Below are positions 40,545-49,436 of a stretch of 64,000 nt of DNA, one piece after another. Location: contig NZ_AP019308.1 of assembly GCF_003945345.1 (NCBI RefSeq), forward strand, positions 4,791,501 to 4,855,500. Reading direction: 5' to 3'. The notes under the pieces are model-generated. The model had not been told where the DNA came from. It was given only the letters and a program-made list of their open reading frames with translations, and ran no database searches. Position 1 is the first letter of the stretch, and every line of letters starts with the position of its first letter. Position numbers and translations under genes: made by a program. Source of the DNA: Paenibacillus baekrokdamisoli (lineage in GTDB: Bacteria; Bacillota; Bacilli; Paenibacillales; Paenibacillaceae).

Positions 40545-42287
40545 ATGAAGCCAAGTATCAGTGAATTAAGGGGTTATTTAGATTCATTATCCTTCTTTTC
40601 GAACTTACCCTATGAAGAAGTCAACTTTGTGCACTCTGCAATGGAATTTGTTGTTCACGAACAACAAGATTTTATAATCCAAAAAGGGGAACAGGGTGAT
40701 GCCTGTTATTTTATTTACGATGGTCATGTAGAGATCGTCAGTCAAGATTTAATTGGTTTAGAAACTGTACTCGCTCAGCTTGGTGTAGGTAGGATTTTTG
40801 GAGAAGTCACACTACATCGTGATACTATTCGAAAGACGTCTGTTCGTGCCAAATCTAAAGTCCAATTATTAAAAATAAATCATATCTCTTTTGATAAAAT
40901 GAGTACAATTTCCCCCCATTTCTTCAACCAACTTGTTGATTTTTCCTTAAATCGTCAAAAAACTACCTTCATTCGTTTGGCTTCCATATTTGCCAGACTA
41001 CCGGAAGACATTATTGAATCCCTTGCGCAGCAATCCTCTTATCAGCAGCTTCCTGAGAATAAGACGATTATTAAAGAAGGCGACTATGGCCACAATTTCT
41101 ATATGGTAATTTCAGGAAACCTACAAGTATCACGAAATGATATTGTTGTAGAGTCTTTACAAAAAGGTGACTTTTTTGGTGAATATGGCTTATTGAGAAG
41201 TCAACAAGAACCTCTAACCATTCGTAACTTGGGACGATGTGAACTTCTAGTTCTGCCTAGAGAAAGTTTCCATAAGGTTCTCGAGAACCAAACTATGCTG
41301 CGTACGCAGTTCGAAGAAATCATTAAAATACGTAATAATGAAACATACCATAACGATAAAAATAATATTATCCCTCATTCAGAGATGCCTCTAATTGAAG
41401 GAGGGAAGAAAAGAAAACACTGGATCATTACAATAGCAGGTACGATCTTTTATTCCATATTAGCTTATGCTTGCATCAAGTTCGAAAACGATATTTTACT
41501 AGTGTTAGCTATTATTATTGGTAGTTTTGTTGGTCCAATCGCATTCGTCAACTACGTGCATGTCAAAAATATTTTAGGCAATCAGCCCTATATAATCATG
41601 CTTTTGTTTTCTTTGACCGCATTAGTGGGAATTCCTTTGGCTTACCAACTGGAAGGTTTGGATTATCTTACTAGTAATAATACATATGCTTCAAGCCTGA
41701 TAACTGCTTTGATAGAAGAGCCATCTAAGCTTTTATTAGTTATATGGCTAATCAAACGTAAACGCACTCGTTTTTTAATGGATAGTGTCGTATACGGAGC
41801 AGCTGCGGGTATGGGGTTTGCTGCTTTTGAATGCATTATCTACGGACTTAATAATATGCATGATCCTGGACAAGCTCTTAGTGTTATTCTATTCCGCGCT
41901 TTGTTAACTCCCTTTGGGCACGGTACTTGGACCGCCATCGCAACAGCGGGTATCTGGCAGCTTTATTTAAACAAACGTTTCCTCCTGTGTTCCGTACTAA
42001 TAATTATAGCTATTGAGCTGCATATGGTATGGAATTTACAGCTAATATCCAGCAAATTTCATATCCTTCAAATGCTCGCAGTTGGAGTTATAAGCCTCTT
42101 TTTACTAAGGACAATCATTCGCAAAGGTATTTCCGATGAGCGAAAATCAATCGTTTTCTTGAATCCTGAGCTCTTAAAGGTACAAGGAAGTTTTACTTAT
42201 ATGAAGTGCAATAATTGTTTAAGTGAACTTCCTTTTGGCTCTCATTATTGCCCTCGTTGTGCTCAAGCTATGCGTGTCAAAGAATAA
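40545..42287 (+). CDS. Fusion of two cNMP-binding domains, a PrsW-type intramembrane protease and a zinc ribbon
   Basis: 580-residue membrane protein. Two Crp/cNMP-binding beta-barrels come first (about 12-130, with EQGDACYFIYDGHVEIVS and GRIFGEVTLHRD; about 140-255, with EGDYGHNFYMVISGNLQVS and GDFFGEYGLLRS). Eight or so membrane segments follow (about 287-530) with PrsW motifs: EEPSK near 391, AAFE near 427, PFGHGTW near 456 and HMVWN near 492. A C-terminal zinc ribbon is at about 555-572 (CNNC...CPRC). PrsW enzymes cut membrane anti-sigma factors; here cyclic nucleotide and metal modules may gate cleavage. Start: GAGGG is 11 bases before this ATG and only two before an earlier one. Confidence 0.8.
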   Translation: MKPSISELRGYLDSLSFFSNLPYEEVNFVHSAMEFVVHEQQDFIIQKGEQGDACYFIYDGHVEIVSQDLIGLETVLAQLGVGRIFGEVTLHRDTIRKTSVRAKSKVQLLKINHISFDKMSTISPHFFNQLVDFSLNRQKTTFIRLASIFARLPEDIIESLAQQSSYQQLPENKTIIKEGDYGHNFYMVISGNLQVSRNDIVVESLQKGDFFGEYGLLRSQQEPLTIRNLGRCELLVLPRESFHKVLENQTMLRTQFEEIIKIRNNETYHNDKNNIIPHSEMPLIEGGKKRKHWIITIAGTIFYSILAYACIKFENDILLVLAIIIGSFVGPIAFVNYVHVKNILGNQPYIIMLLFSLTALVGIPLAYQLEGLDYLTSNNTYASSLITALIEEPSKLLLVIWLIKRKRTRFLMDSVVYGAAAGMGFAAFECIIYGLNNMHDPGQALSVILFRALLTPFGHGTWTAIATAGIWQLYLNKRFLLCSVLIIIAIELHMVWNLQLISSKFHILQMLAVGVISLFLLRTIIRKGISDERKSIVFLNPELLKVQGSFTYMKCNNCLSELPFGSHYCPRCAQAMRVKE

Positions 42288-42326
42288 TATAAAAGAGCCT
42301 AAACCTATGGTCTAAGCTCTTTTATA
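42288..42326. terminator. Bidirectional terminator between PrsW fusion and EPS locus
   Basis: 11-bp perfect stem TATAAAAGAGC/GCTCTTTTATA, U-rich on both sides, between convergent genes. Confidence 0.8.
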
Positions 42327-42332
42327 TAGCAA

Positions 42333-42956
42333 TTAGAAGGACTTTTTACGTCTTCTCGAATCATTATTAGAACTAGTAAAAGCAGGAAATAATGCCACTA
42401 CAAGTCCGACGAGCAAGCCAACCAATCCTGCTGCTGCAAGATAAAGTTTTTGGAATGAAGTAGCCTTTGTTGGCGGAGTAGCCGCTTTAATATCAATTAC
42501 ACTGTCATCAACGGTAATTTTCTTGGAAAACTCCTTAAACACAGCAATAATTTGATTTGCTATAATTGCGGCTTTTTGAGGATCCTGATCCTTAACGCTC
42601 ACCGTCACAATATGGCTGTCATTTTTGTTTGTAATCTCTACCTTCTTGGCAATATCTTGAGGTGTCAGTGTCTGTGCCCATTTATACTGCGCTGCCAACT
42701 GCTCTTGCACGGGATAAGTCACTGCATCAGATGGAAGGAGTACTTTATAGTCTTTAATTAAGCTGATAGCAGCTAGCAGTTCCTGATATAAGTTGGTGGA
42801 GGTACTCGTCGTTTGTCTCAGGATATATACAGAGGCATCCGCAGTATATTCTGCAGGCTTACTAGAACTATAGTAGAGGATAGGCCCTACAAAAACAGCA
42901 AGCGATATAATAACGATCCAAAACCTCTTTAATAACAATCCAAGTAAAGCACTCAT
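42333..42956 (-). CDS. Wzz/YveK-type chain-length or capsular regulator
   Basis: 207-residue polysaccharide co-polymerase: TM1 at about 10-30, an extracytoplasmic helical domain (PAEYTADASVYILRQTTS, DPQKAAIIANQIIAVFKEFSKKI), a Pro-containing segment PPTKATSFQK, and TM2 at about 168-190. No kinase domain is fused, and no separate tyrosine kinase (CpsD/YveL) is in the window. It sets chain length and couples polymerisation to export. It is last of the minus-strand EPS operon, 36 bases after ugd. The ATG is taken, although a TTG six bases upstream fits the GGGG ribosome site as well. Confidence 0.85.
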   Translation of the reverse strand: MSALLGLLLKRFWIVIISLAVFVGPILYYSSSKPAEYTADASVYILRQTTSTSTNLYQELLAAISLIKDYKVLLPSDAVTYPVQEQLAAQYKWAQTLTPQDIAKKVEITNKNDSHIVTVSVKDQDPQKAAIIANQIIAVFKEFSKKITVDDSVIDIKAATPPTKATSFQKLYLAAAGLVGLLVGLVVALFPAFTSSNNDSRRRKKSF

Positions 42957-42992
42957 TTTCAATTATTCCCCATCCTTTGTGTAATGGAGTCC

Positions 42993-44312
42993 TTAGACAC
43001 CAACACCAAAATAGTTAAAGCCAAGCTGATTCATCCGTTGTTTGTCGTAAATATTTCTTAAATCAAAGAAAAATGGCGACTTCATGCTGCTTTTCAATCG
43101 TTCCAAGTCTAAGTTCCGGAATTGATGCCATTCCGTTACAATAATGATGCCGTCACAATCTTGAATAGCTTCATATTCATCCATACAATAGTTGATAGAT
43201 TCCACATTAGCAAGCGATGTTTTCGCCTCATGCATCCCAATTGGATCATACACGTTTAAGGTAACACCTTTCTTGGCAAGTTCCTTAATAATCGTTAGAG
43301 ACGGAGCATCTCGCATGTCATCAGTCTTAGGTTTGAAGGTTAGTCCGAGAACCGCTAATTTTTTGCCTTGAAGTTCAACCATAGCTTCTTCTATTTTCTG
43401 AACCATTTTAATCTTTTGATTATCATTTACTCTAATAGTCGCTTCAACTAATTGCATAGGCGAGCCATTCTCCCTGCCGATATGAGCCAGAGCCTGGGTG
43501 TCTTTTGGGAAACAACTGCCTCCATAACCAGGGCCAGGATGAAGGAACTTCGAGCCAATACGGCCATCTTTACCAATTGCATTGGCTACCTGCTGTACAC
43601 TCGCGCCTACTTTTTCACATAAATTAGCTACTTCATTGATAAAGGATATCTTTAACGCTAAGAATGCATTATTGGCATATTTTATCATTTCCGCGCTCTC
43701 AATATTTGTATAGATAAAAGGGGTCTCATTAAGGTAGAGGACACGATACACGTCCTTCATAATCTCTTTTGCTTTTTCCGTTTCAGCGCCAATAACAACC
43801 TTATCTGGATGTGTAAAGTCATAAATTGCAGTACCTTCACGGAGAAATTCGGGATTCGATACCACATCGAACTCCATGTCTTTCCCTAATTCTTTTAGCT
43901 TCTGAGCAATCACGTTTTTCACTTTCTGACCCGTGCCCACTGGAACCGTGCTTTTGTTGATCACTAATTTGTATCCATTCATATACGTGGCTATTTGCTC
44001 AGCAACCGCCATTACATATCTCATATCGGCGCTTCCATCTTCTTGTGGAGGTGTGCCTACCGCAATAAAGATAACGTCCGCGTTATTAACAGCCTCTGCC
44101 ATGTCCGTTGTGAATTGTAGACGTCTATACTGTACGTTGCGAATAACCATTTCTGTTAATCCCGGTTCGTAGATCGGTACTTGGCCTTTTTTGAGGTTAT
44201 TAATTTTTTCTTCGTTTATATCCACACACACCGTGTCCATTCCAAAATCAGCTAAGCAAGTTCCTGTGACTAAGCCGACATAACCTGTACCTACAACTGC
44301 TATTTTATGCAT
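42993..44312 (-). CDS. ugd: UDP-glucose 6-dehydrogenase
   Basis: 439-residue NAD-dependent enzyme making UDP-glucuronate. Rossmann start IAVVGTGYVGLVTGTCLADFG, VGTPPQEDGSADMRYV, STVPVGTG, central helix motif EMIKYANNAFLALKISFINEVA, and active-site Cys at about 266 in GYGGSCFPKD. The C-terminal domain has LGLTFKPKTDDMRDAPS. The ATG at 44312 has GAGGTG five bases upstream. With GalU in the other arm of the locus it supplies glucuronate to the exopolysaccharide. Confidence 0.95.
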   Translation of the reverse strand: MHKIAVVGTGYVGLVTGTCLADFGMDTVCVDINEEKINNLKKGQVPIYEPGLTEMVIRNVQYRRLQFTTDMAEAVNNADVIFIAVGTPPQEDGSADMRYVMAVAEQIATYMNGYKLVINKSTVPVGTGQKVKNVIAQKLKELGKDMEFDVVSNPEFLREGTAIYDFTHPDKVVIGAETEKAKEIMKDVYRVLYLNETPFIYTNIESAEMIKYANNAFLALKISFINEVANLCEKVGASVQQVANAIGKDGRIGSKFLHPGPGYGGSCFPKDTQALAHIGRENGSPMQLVEATIRVNDNQKIKMVQKIEEAMVELQGKKLAVLGLTFKPKTDDMRDAPSLTIIKELAKKGVTLNVYDPIGMHEAKTSLANVESINYCMDEYEAIQDCDGIIIVTEWHQFRNLDLERLKSSMKSPFFFDLRNIYDKQRMNQLGFNYFGVGV

Positions 44313-44335
44313 CACAACACCTCAAATTTTTCTTG

Positions 44336-44818
44336 TTATTCTATCTGTTTGGCAAGAGCGTCAATTAACCCAATGATCTTTTCATTACCGCTAACGAATT
44401 TTTTCGTATGAAAAGATTCAATCTCATGAATTGCCGTTTCGAGCTCCTCAACTTCATCCAGGCCAATAATCAGTTTATTCTCCGAAAAGTATCCAATAAT
44501 TTCCAACTGATGATCGTCCACATGTTCGTTATATTTCTTTAGTCGCGGTACAGCGATGATCTTTTTGCCTTTTTTTAAACCTCCGACTATTGTACCTGTG
44601 CCCCCGTGAGTAATTAGGAAACTGCATTCCTGCAAGAGTGCATCAAACTCTTGAAAATCTGTAAATGGCCTGTATGCATAATGCCTAGGTTTATAATCGT
44701 TATAACCGATCTGAGCGAACACTTCTTCCTTTATAACGCCCGTTTCTATTAACCGATCAATCTCCCTAAGCAAGCGCTCAAATTGAAAATCTTGCGTTCC
44801 AAGAGATAGAAGAATCAA
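44336..44818 (-). CDS. PssE/Alg13-like glycosyltransferase catalytic subunit
   Basis: 160-residue GT28 C-terminal-type protein (MILLSLGTQDFQFERLLREID at the start, then LLQECSFLITHGGTGTIVGGLKKGKKIIAVPR carrying the nucleotide-sugar site). The TTG at 44818 is chosen: GGGGGGAG is about six bases upstream, and it overlaps the PssD stop (TTGA). PssE/PssD pairs are split versions of MurG-type enzymes, as Alg13/Alg14 in yeast; the rhizobial PssDE pair transfers glucuronate, which fits the neighbouring ugd. Confidence 0.85.
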   Translation of the reverse strand: MILLSLGTQDFQFERLLREIDRLIETGVIKEEVFAQIGYNDYKPRHYAYRPFTDFQEFDALLQECSFLITHGGTGTIVGGLKKGKKIIAVPRLKKYNEHVDDHQLEIIGYFSENKLIIGLDEVEELETAIHEIESFHTKKFVSGNEKIIGLIDALAKQIE

Positions 44819-45273
44819 TATATGCTCCCCCCATAAACAGCCTTCGGATAGAAACGAAGCATAGATTCCCATTGTACAATGAACAAGTCAGCAAATTTAT
44901 ATACAAGCTTTCCTGTTAAGGTTGGTGAATTCATTTTGGCGAAACTTTCGATATATACAACTTTTTTCCTCATGAGCTTGCCTATTATACAAGAAGGAAT
45001 GGAACTCAGCGCCCCGGTACAGATGATAAGATCAGGCTTTTCTTTTATTAAACAAAACAGGGTTTTAAAGAAAATAACGAGCATTAAAAATGGAAAGTTC
45101 CATTTTTTACGATTAATTAGCTCTAATAAATATACATTTTCTTTCTTTGCCAGCTCTCTAGTCATCAAGGTATCTTCCGTAATAAAAAAATAGTTATGCT
45201 GCTTATATAGCTTTTCCAGCTGTCTCATTTGCGTGAGATGTCCTCCAACAGAGCATGCCAATGCTACCTTCAT
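44815..45273 (-). CDS. PssD/Alg14-like membrane subunit of a split glycosyltransferase
   Basis: 152-residue acceptor-binding partner of PssE. The N-terminus VALACSVGGHLTQMRQL is the Alg14 hallmark, followed by a hydrophobic stretch (FPFLMLVIFFKTLFCLI) that attaches it to the membrane and PDLIICTGALSSIPSCIIGKLMRKKVVYIESFAKMNSPTLTGKLVY. It ends four bases into the PssE start, so the two subunits are coupled. Start at 45273 with GAGGTAATAGAC upstream. Together they add a sugar, probably glucuronate, to the lipid-linked repeat. Confidence 0.87.
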   Translation of the reverse strand: MKVALACSVGGHLTQMRQLEKLYKQHNYFFITEDTLMTRELAKKENVYLLELINRKKWNFPFLMLVIFFKTLFCLIKEKPDLIICTGALSSIPSCIIGKLMRKKVVYIESFAKMNSPTLTGKLVYKFADLFIVQWESMLRFYPKAVYGGSIY

Positions 45274-45278
45274 GTCTA

Positions 45279-47156
45279 TTACCTCCTGTCTACTGAAGAA
45301 CGAAACCAAATTTCGAGATTTAATAACATCCAGATTTCCTTCTCATGATTGGTGACGCCATTAATATGCGCTTTTACCATTTCTTCGACTTTTTTCTTAT
45401 TGAAAATTCCTCGATTAAAGAAAGTTGAGGATAAGAGATGGTCTGTCACAAAGTCTTTCATTTCATTCCTAAACCAGTCTGCAATCGGCATATAAAACCC
45501 GATTTTTTTACGATTAATAATATGGTTTGGCAAATATTTCTCTGCAACCTTCTTTACGATATATTTCCGGTTGAAGCCATTAATTTTATAAGACTCTTTG
45601 ATACGGAAAGCAAATTCAGCTAAACGATAGTCCAGGAACGGAAGCCGACCTTCAATGGATGCTGCCATCATCGTACGATCACCACGCTCAAGAAGATTAT
45701 CGGTTAGCCAAAACTTCATGTCGTAATACTGCATCTTGTCCAGATTCGTAACCCCATTAATCACAGGAAACCGAGCACTAGCGTCAGAAAGATATTGATT
45801 TTTGAATTCATCTGAGAGCAGACTATCTGCCTGGGACTCCGAAAAAGAAGCGAACCAATTTCTATATCGTTTAACATCATCTTGAATACTCAAACTGTTG
45901 TAAGCCAATTTCGCTTTACGGAAGGAGTAAGGCAAGGAATTAACCATTTTGGAGATTAAACGATTGTTAAAAACAATTTTCCCCCATGCCGTATCAGTGA
46001 GCTGATCGTAAGCATATTTAGGATATCCGCCAAACAGCTCATCGCATCCTTCTCCAGTCAACACGACACTGACTTCTTTTTTCGCCTGACGTGACATCAG
46101 GAGCATCGGTATATCTGCCGTTTCAGACGAGGGCGCATCACGAAAATGAACGACCTGATAGAGGCTGTCCCGAAAATCCTTTGGACTAATTACAAATTCA
46201 TGATGATCTGTTTTGAACATGTCTGCTACACTTTTAGCATAACCGAGCTCATTGTATTGGGAATTCTCTAAGCCTACCGAAAAAGTCTTAATAGGCTTAC
46301 TGCTATTTTGTGCCATCATGGCAACAATCAGGCTTGAATCCAGCCCACCGCTCAGATAAGCGCCTACAGGCACATCACTAATCATTCTTAAGCGAATGGA
46401 GTCTTGCATTAATTGATCTAGTTCCATTTGCGCATCCGAAAAGGAAAGATTCCTCTTCTCGAAGTTAGTAATATCCCAATATTTCTTCTTCGTTAGCTGA
46501 CCTTGTTTATACAACAAGAAGCTGCCTGGCTCCAGCTTCATCATACCTTTATAGATGGTTTCTGGATTACTAACGTAGCGATTTCTTGTATAGTCTATTA
46601 ATGCGGAGTTATTCACGGACTTATGTATGCCGGGAAATTGGAAAATGGATTTGATTTCTGAAGCAAAAACAAAAGTTGAGCCTGGCTCATACATGTAAAA
46701 CAAAGGACGAATTCCCAAACGATCTCTGGCAATAAATAATTGTTCCTTCTCTCGATCGTAGATAGCGAATGCAAACATTCCATTGAGATATTGCAGACAA
46801 TCCTCGCCGTATTTCTCGTATAGGTTTAAGATAACCTCTGTATCTGTATTTGTTCGAAACTGCCAGCCTTCACTTTCTAATTCGACCCTTAAAGGTTGAT
46901 AGTTATATATCTCACCATTAAAAACAATGGTTGTTTTCCCACTTACGGAAGTCATTGGCTGTTTACCTTTGACCGATAGATCAATAATACTGAGCCGTTT
47001 ATGTCCTAGGCCTACAATCCCATTATTACTGTTAGAGAATACATGGATATCTTCACTATCCGGCCCGCGATGGTGGATTGCATCGATCATGGACTTAAGT
47101 ATATTGGTATAGTTACTATTGGCTATATTTGTATAAAAACCGGCTAATCCACACAT
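45279..47156 (-). CDS. asnB: Asparagine synthase-type glutamine amidotransferase
   Basis: 625-residue class-II amidotransferase: N-terminal nucleophile C2 (MCGLAGFY), RGPDSED, VGLGHKRLSIIDLS, then the ATP-pyrophosphatase loop GAYLSGGLDSSLIVAMMAQ. It is embedded in the EPS operon, five bases before pssD, which suggests it does not serve general asparagine supply. AsnB-like enzymes in surface-polysaccharide loci can amidate uronic acids; glucuronate amidation is a reasonable inference here, not proven by sequence. Confidence 0.88.
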   Translation of the reverse strand: MCGLAGFYTNIANSNYTNILKSMIDAIHHRGPDSEDIHVFSNSNNGIVGLGHKRLSIIDLSVKGKQPMTSVSGKTTIVFNGEIYNYQPLRVELESEGWQFRTNTDTEVILNLYEKYGEDCLQYLNGMFAFAIYDREKEQLFIARDRLGIRPLFYMYEPGSTFVFASEIKSIFQFPGIHKSVNNSALIDYTRNRYVSNPETIYKGMMKLEPGSFLLYKQGQLTKKKYWDITNFEKRNLSFSDAQMELDQLMQDSIRLRMISDVPVGAYLSGGLDSSLIVAMMAQNSSKPIKTFSVGLENSQYNELGYAKSVADMFKTDHHEFVISPKDFRDSLYQVVHFRDAPSSETADIPMLLMSRQAKKEVSVVLTGEGCDELFGGYPKYAYDQLTDTAWGKIVFNNRLISKMVNSLPYSFRKAKLAYNSLSIQDDVKRYRNWFASFSESQADSLLSDEFKNQYLSDASARFPVINGVTNLDKMQYYDMKFWLTDNLLERGDRTMMAASIEGRLPFLDYRLAEFAFRIKESYKINGFNRKYIVKKVAEKYLPNHIINRKKIGFYMPIADWFRNEMKDFVTDHLLSSTFFNRGIFNKKKVEEMVKAHINGVTNHEKEIWMLLNLEIWFRSSVDRR

Positions 47157-47205
47157 TTTGATGCCCCTTTCTATATCCGATCACACTGTAATGACGCATT
47201 TTGGT

Positions 47206-48264
47206 TTATACGTCCCTATATATGTCAACCAACTGATCAAGAACTACATTCAAATCATGTGGCTGAACAATCGTTTTGCTTTTTTGACCATAACGCAATC
47301 TAAGGTGAAAGTCATTGACAAGCATTTCTACAGCTTCTGCTAGAGAACGAGTATCGCCTGGCTCAATAAGAAATCCATTCTCATCCTTGCGGACAATTTC
47401 TGGTATTCCTCCTACATTAGTACTAATCACTGGTAGTCCATAGGCCATGGCCTCTAAGATGGAGATCGGTAAGCCTTCTGCATACGAGGGCAAAATATAT
47501 ACATCCGCATTGGAGAGAAACTTTTTTTTCTGTTCTCCATCAATCCAGCCATGCACGATGCAATTTCCAGTTAGCTGCTTTGATGCTATATACTCTTTTA
47601 ATTTATCAATCTCATTATTGCCGCAAACATGCAGGGTTACCTTGTTTCTTGATGACTCGGGTAGCAGCTCAATAGCATCTACCAAGTCATATATACCTTT
47701 GCGTGGACCAATCTCCCCTAAAAACAGTAATTGAACTTTATCATGCGCTTCTTTATAAGCATCAATTTGAGCTTGCTCTGGGATAACAATGGGATTCGGC
47801 AGCACGCTCACTCGATCATTATCACAAGATGTTTCTACTAGCCTCTTCATTTGATCGGAAAGTACGATAATATAATCTGCACGATTAAGCGTTTTTCTCA
47901 CTAACCACGAATTAAAGCGATTACTCTGCTTAAAATCTTCAAACCCTGAAGCGTGTATATGAAAAACAAGTTTCTTATTCAATATTTTTGAGAGATAGGT
48001 GTATATCGATTTTCGGTAGAAACTGCCTTTTGCAGCAGAATGCAAGTGAACGATATTATAGGATATGGATGAGAATGGGAACCTCAGAATTGCTAGTATA
48101 GAATAAATAATACGCAGGAATGGACTGACGCTATCTATATAGGATGAAAAACGATTAATTGTTACATCCGTATTCCTTTGTTTCAAGCCTTCCATTAGAG
48201 AAATGATAACCGAATTAATGCCACCCTTTACTTTCCTGGAATTGGCTGCGATAATCACTTTCAT
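47206..48264 (-). CDS. GT4-family glycosyltransferase
   Basis: 352-residue GT-B fold retaining glycosyltransferase. The N-terminal glycine-rich loop is RKVKGGINSVIISLMEGL. The C-terminal nucleotide-sugar site has LFLGEIGPRKGIYDLVDAI and the E-x7-E motif in YAEGLPISILEAMAYGLPVISTNVGGIPEIV. It probably acts at the inner membrane face on the undecaprenyl-linked repeat. The start overlaps the preceding gene by four bases. Sugar and linkage unknown. Confidence 0.9.
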   Translation of the reverse strand: MKVIIAANSRKVKGGINSVIISLMEGLKQRNTDVTINRFSSYIDSVSPFLRIIYSILAILRFPFSSISYNIVHLHSAAKGSFYRKSIYTYLSKILNKKLVFHIHASGFEDFKQSNRFNSWLVRKTLNRADYIIVLSDQMKRLVETSCDNDRVSVLPNPIVIPEQAQIDAYKEAHDKVQLLFLGEIGPRKGIYDLVDAIELLPESSRNKVTLHVCGNNEIDKLKEYIASKQLTGNCIVHGWIDGEQKKKFLSNADVYILPSYAEGLPISILEAMAYGLPVISTNVGGIPEIVRKDENGFLIEPGDTRSLAEAVEMLVNDFHLRLRYGQKSKTIVQPHDLNVVLDQLVDIYRDV

Positions 48265-49406
48265 TTTGCCACCTCTTTGCTGCTAGCTTTGCTTATTAAA
48301 CGACGATATAGGCCTAAGTACTCTATACACATTGTCAATATGTCGAATTTCTGTAAATATTGTTTCTTTTTGCTGTTTTTGATTATACCATATTTGCTAT
48401 TAGATGCTTGCATAAGTTTTTCACATAAATCTCTTTCATTTCCAACTTCAAACAGCAGGCCTAGAGAACCATCTTGCAGAAGTTCAGCAGGGCCCTCAAT
48501 ATTACTGGATATTACATCCAGTCCAGATGCAAGTGCTTCAAGCAGGACTAATCCAAATCCTTCTGTTCGTGATGGCATAACAAATAGATCATATTGAGGC
48601 AGCAATTTCGGCACATCGTTTCGATTACCCAGAAATTTCACTTTATCCACGAGTCCATACTGCTCCACTAAACTATTTAGGTAAGGCAGCGAATTTTTAT
48701 CGTAATCGTATTGCCCTCCAATAAAATGGCATTCAAACGAGCAGAAACCCTGCTGCTTAAGCAAGTGGAGAGCCCGTATGAGAATGTCCTGTCCCTTAAT
48801 GCGGTGGGTAATACGCCCAACATTCACAATTCGGAGAATGCCGTCTCCCATAAACTCACGGTTGCCTCCCTTGAATCGAGAAAATCGAATACCGTTATAA
48901 ATCAACGAGGCTTTGTTAATCCCATTCTCATAGCAGTACTGCAGCACAGAATTGGAGATGGCAATATTATGGTTTACTACTCGTTTATGCAAACCCATTT
49001 TCAACCTGGACAGGGAATCGAACAGAAATTTATCATGAACGGAGAAGATTAATTTAAGACTTGGCTTTCTTAGCTTGCAAAGCATAGAGAAATGCTTACT
49101 TCCATGATCATGTGTATGAATAACACCAATACGGTGCTTGTTGACAATTCCGAATAACCTCAGCAGATGCTTAGGATTTCGATCCCCTTCACCACGTTCC
49201 AAAAAATAAACCTCTTTGCAGAGGCTTTCCAATTGCTTTCGCAGATAGGGATCATACTTATTGTTCATAACCACGACAACTAATTCGAATTCACTGTCTA
49301 TTTCAGAAAATGTTTCCGCAAAATCGAGCAACAGTGTCTCAATGCCCCCCATTTCGAGGGAAGAAATAAGATGGAGTATCCCCGTTTTATGACTCTTGGT
49401 TTGCAA
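48261..49406 (-). CDS. GT4-family glycosyltransferase
   Basis: 381-residue GT-B enzyme from a TTG start behind GGAGGGAG. It starts ILHLISSLEMGGIETLLLDFAETF and carries GRITHRIKGQDILIRALHLLKQQ, FLGNRNDVPKLLPQYDLFVMPSRTEGFGLVLLEALASGLDVISSNIEGPAELL. It is a clear paralogue of the next gene upstream (49437-50555): the same start, the same GGxYDYDK and NDVP segments. The two likely arose by tandem duplication and add related sugars. Confidence 0.9.
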   Translation of the reverse strand: MQTKSHKTGILHLISSLEMGGIETLLLDFAETFSEIDSEFELVVVVMNNKYDPYLRKQLESLCKEVYFLERGEGDRNPKHLLRLFGIVNKHRIGVIHTHDHGSKHFSMLCKLRKPSLKLIFSVHDKFLFDSLSRLKMGLHKRVVNHNIAISNSVLQYCYENGINKASLIYNGIRFSRFKGGNREFMGDGILRIVNVGRITHRIKGQDILIRALHLLKQQGFCSFECHFIGGQYDYDKNSLPYLNSLVEQYGLVDKVKFLGNRNDVPKLLPQYDLFVMPSRTEGFGLVLLEALASGLDVISSNIEGPAELLQDGSLGLLFEVGNERDLCEKLMQASNSKYGIIKNSKKKQYLQKFDILTMCIEYLGLYRRLISKASSKEVAK

Positions 49407-49436
49407 CTATACTCCCTCCTCCCTATACACTCTCAA

